Below, piece by piece: positions 61,739-64,000 of a stretch of 64,000 bases of DNA. The notes under the pieces are model-generated. The model saw only the letters and a list, made by a program, of their open reading frames with translations, did no database searches and was not told the DNA's origin. Where the stretch lies: NCBI RefSeq assembly GCF_023195535.1, contig NZ_JALPNF010000002.1, positions 248,001-312,000 on the forward strand. The letters are read 5' to 3'. The stretch comes from Sphingomonas faeni (GTDB taxonomy: Bacteria > Pseudomonadota > Alphaproteobacteria > Sphingomonadales > Sphingomonadaceae). Both the position numbers and the translations under genes were made by a program. Every line of letters starts with the position of its first letter. The stretch's first letter is position 1.

Positions 61739-64000
<2,262 letters not shown>

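Overview
The window looks like chromosome of a GC-rich alphaproteobacterium of the Sphingomonas type. The grounds are its very high GC, many long TonB-dependent receptors, a ManD-type mannonate dehydratase very like that of Novosphingobium, GCCGGGG-rich palindromic repeats between genes, and a ROSE-type RNA thermometer in front of a small heat-shock gene. No rRNA, tRNA, CRISPR array, transposase or phage gene was found. Most of the window is a carbohydrate-utilisation island.

Region 1 (1-1340): a 5'-truncated DUF4440-like protein, a small zinc-ribbon (CxxCxGxG) protein and a small exported protein closed by a strong terminator.

Region 2 (1374-15058): a glucuronoxylan locus. A minus-strand operon (GH3 enzyme, manD, exuT-like transporter, uxaC, uxuB) diverges from plus-strand genes for GH67 alpha-glucuronidase, kdgK, GH10 xylanase and an SGNH esterase. 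Together they cover xylan cleavage, removal of (methyl)glucuronate and acetyl groups, uptake of hexuronate and its conversion to 2-keto-3-deoxygluconate 6-phosphate. LacI-type 14-bp operators lie in the divergent promoter region and over the GH10 promoter.

Region 3 (15059-31662): a large exported beta-helix protein, an isolated LuxR-type DNA-binding domain, gntP and a FadR-type regulator, gluconokinase, a TonB receptor, an exported Gfo/Idh/MocA oxidoreductase with a cupin, an SMP-30 lactonase, a GH39 beta-xylosidase preceded by a third operator of the same type, an SDR dehydrogenase, a small unknown protein and a ROK repressor. The set suggests oxidation of aldoses to aldonates outside the cytoplasm, followed by import and phosphorylation.

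Region 4 (31776-39073): an overlapping set with a TonB receptor, a DUF218 protein, a GH92 alpha-mannosidase-like enzyme and a GPH-type sugar transporter, probably controlled by the divergent ROK repressor. Region 5 (39100-45998): stress and envelope genes, namely Hsp20 with its thermometer, aquaporin, CsbD-like protein, mechanosensitive channel, lipoprotein and a LOV-PAS-GAF hybrid histidine kinase. Region 6 (46154-58302): a glutamine amidotransferase and a DUF6445-like protein, then a TonB receptor followed by a translationally coupled run of halogenase, GH13 alpha-glucosidase, halogenase and GH31 glucosidase, for alpha-glucan use. Region 7 (58664-64000): a Crp/Fnr regulator with an in-frame amber codon near its 5' end and a two-partner secretion pair (TpsB, then TpsA running off the window).
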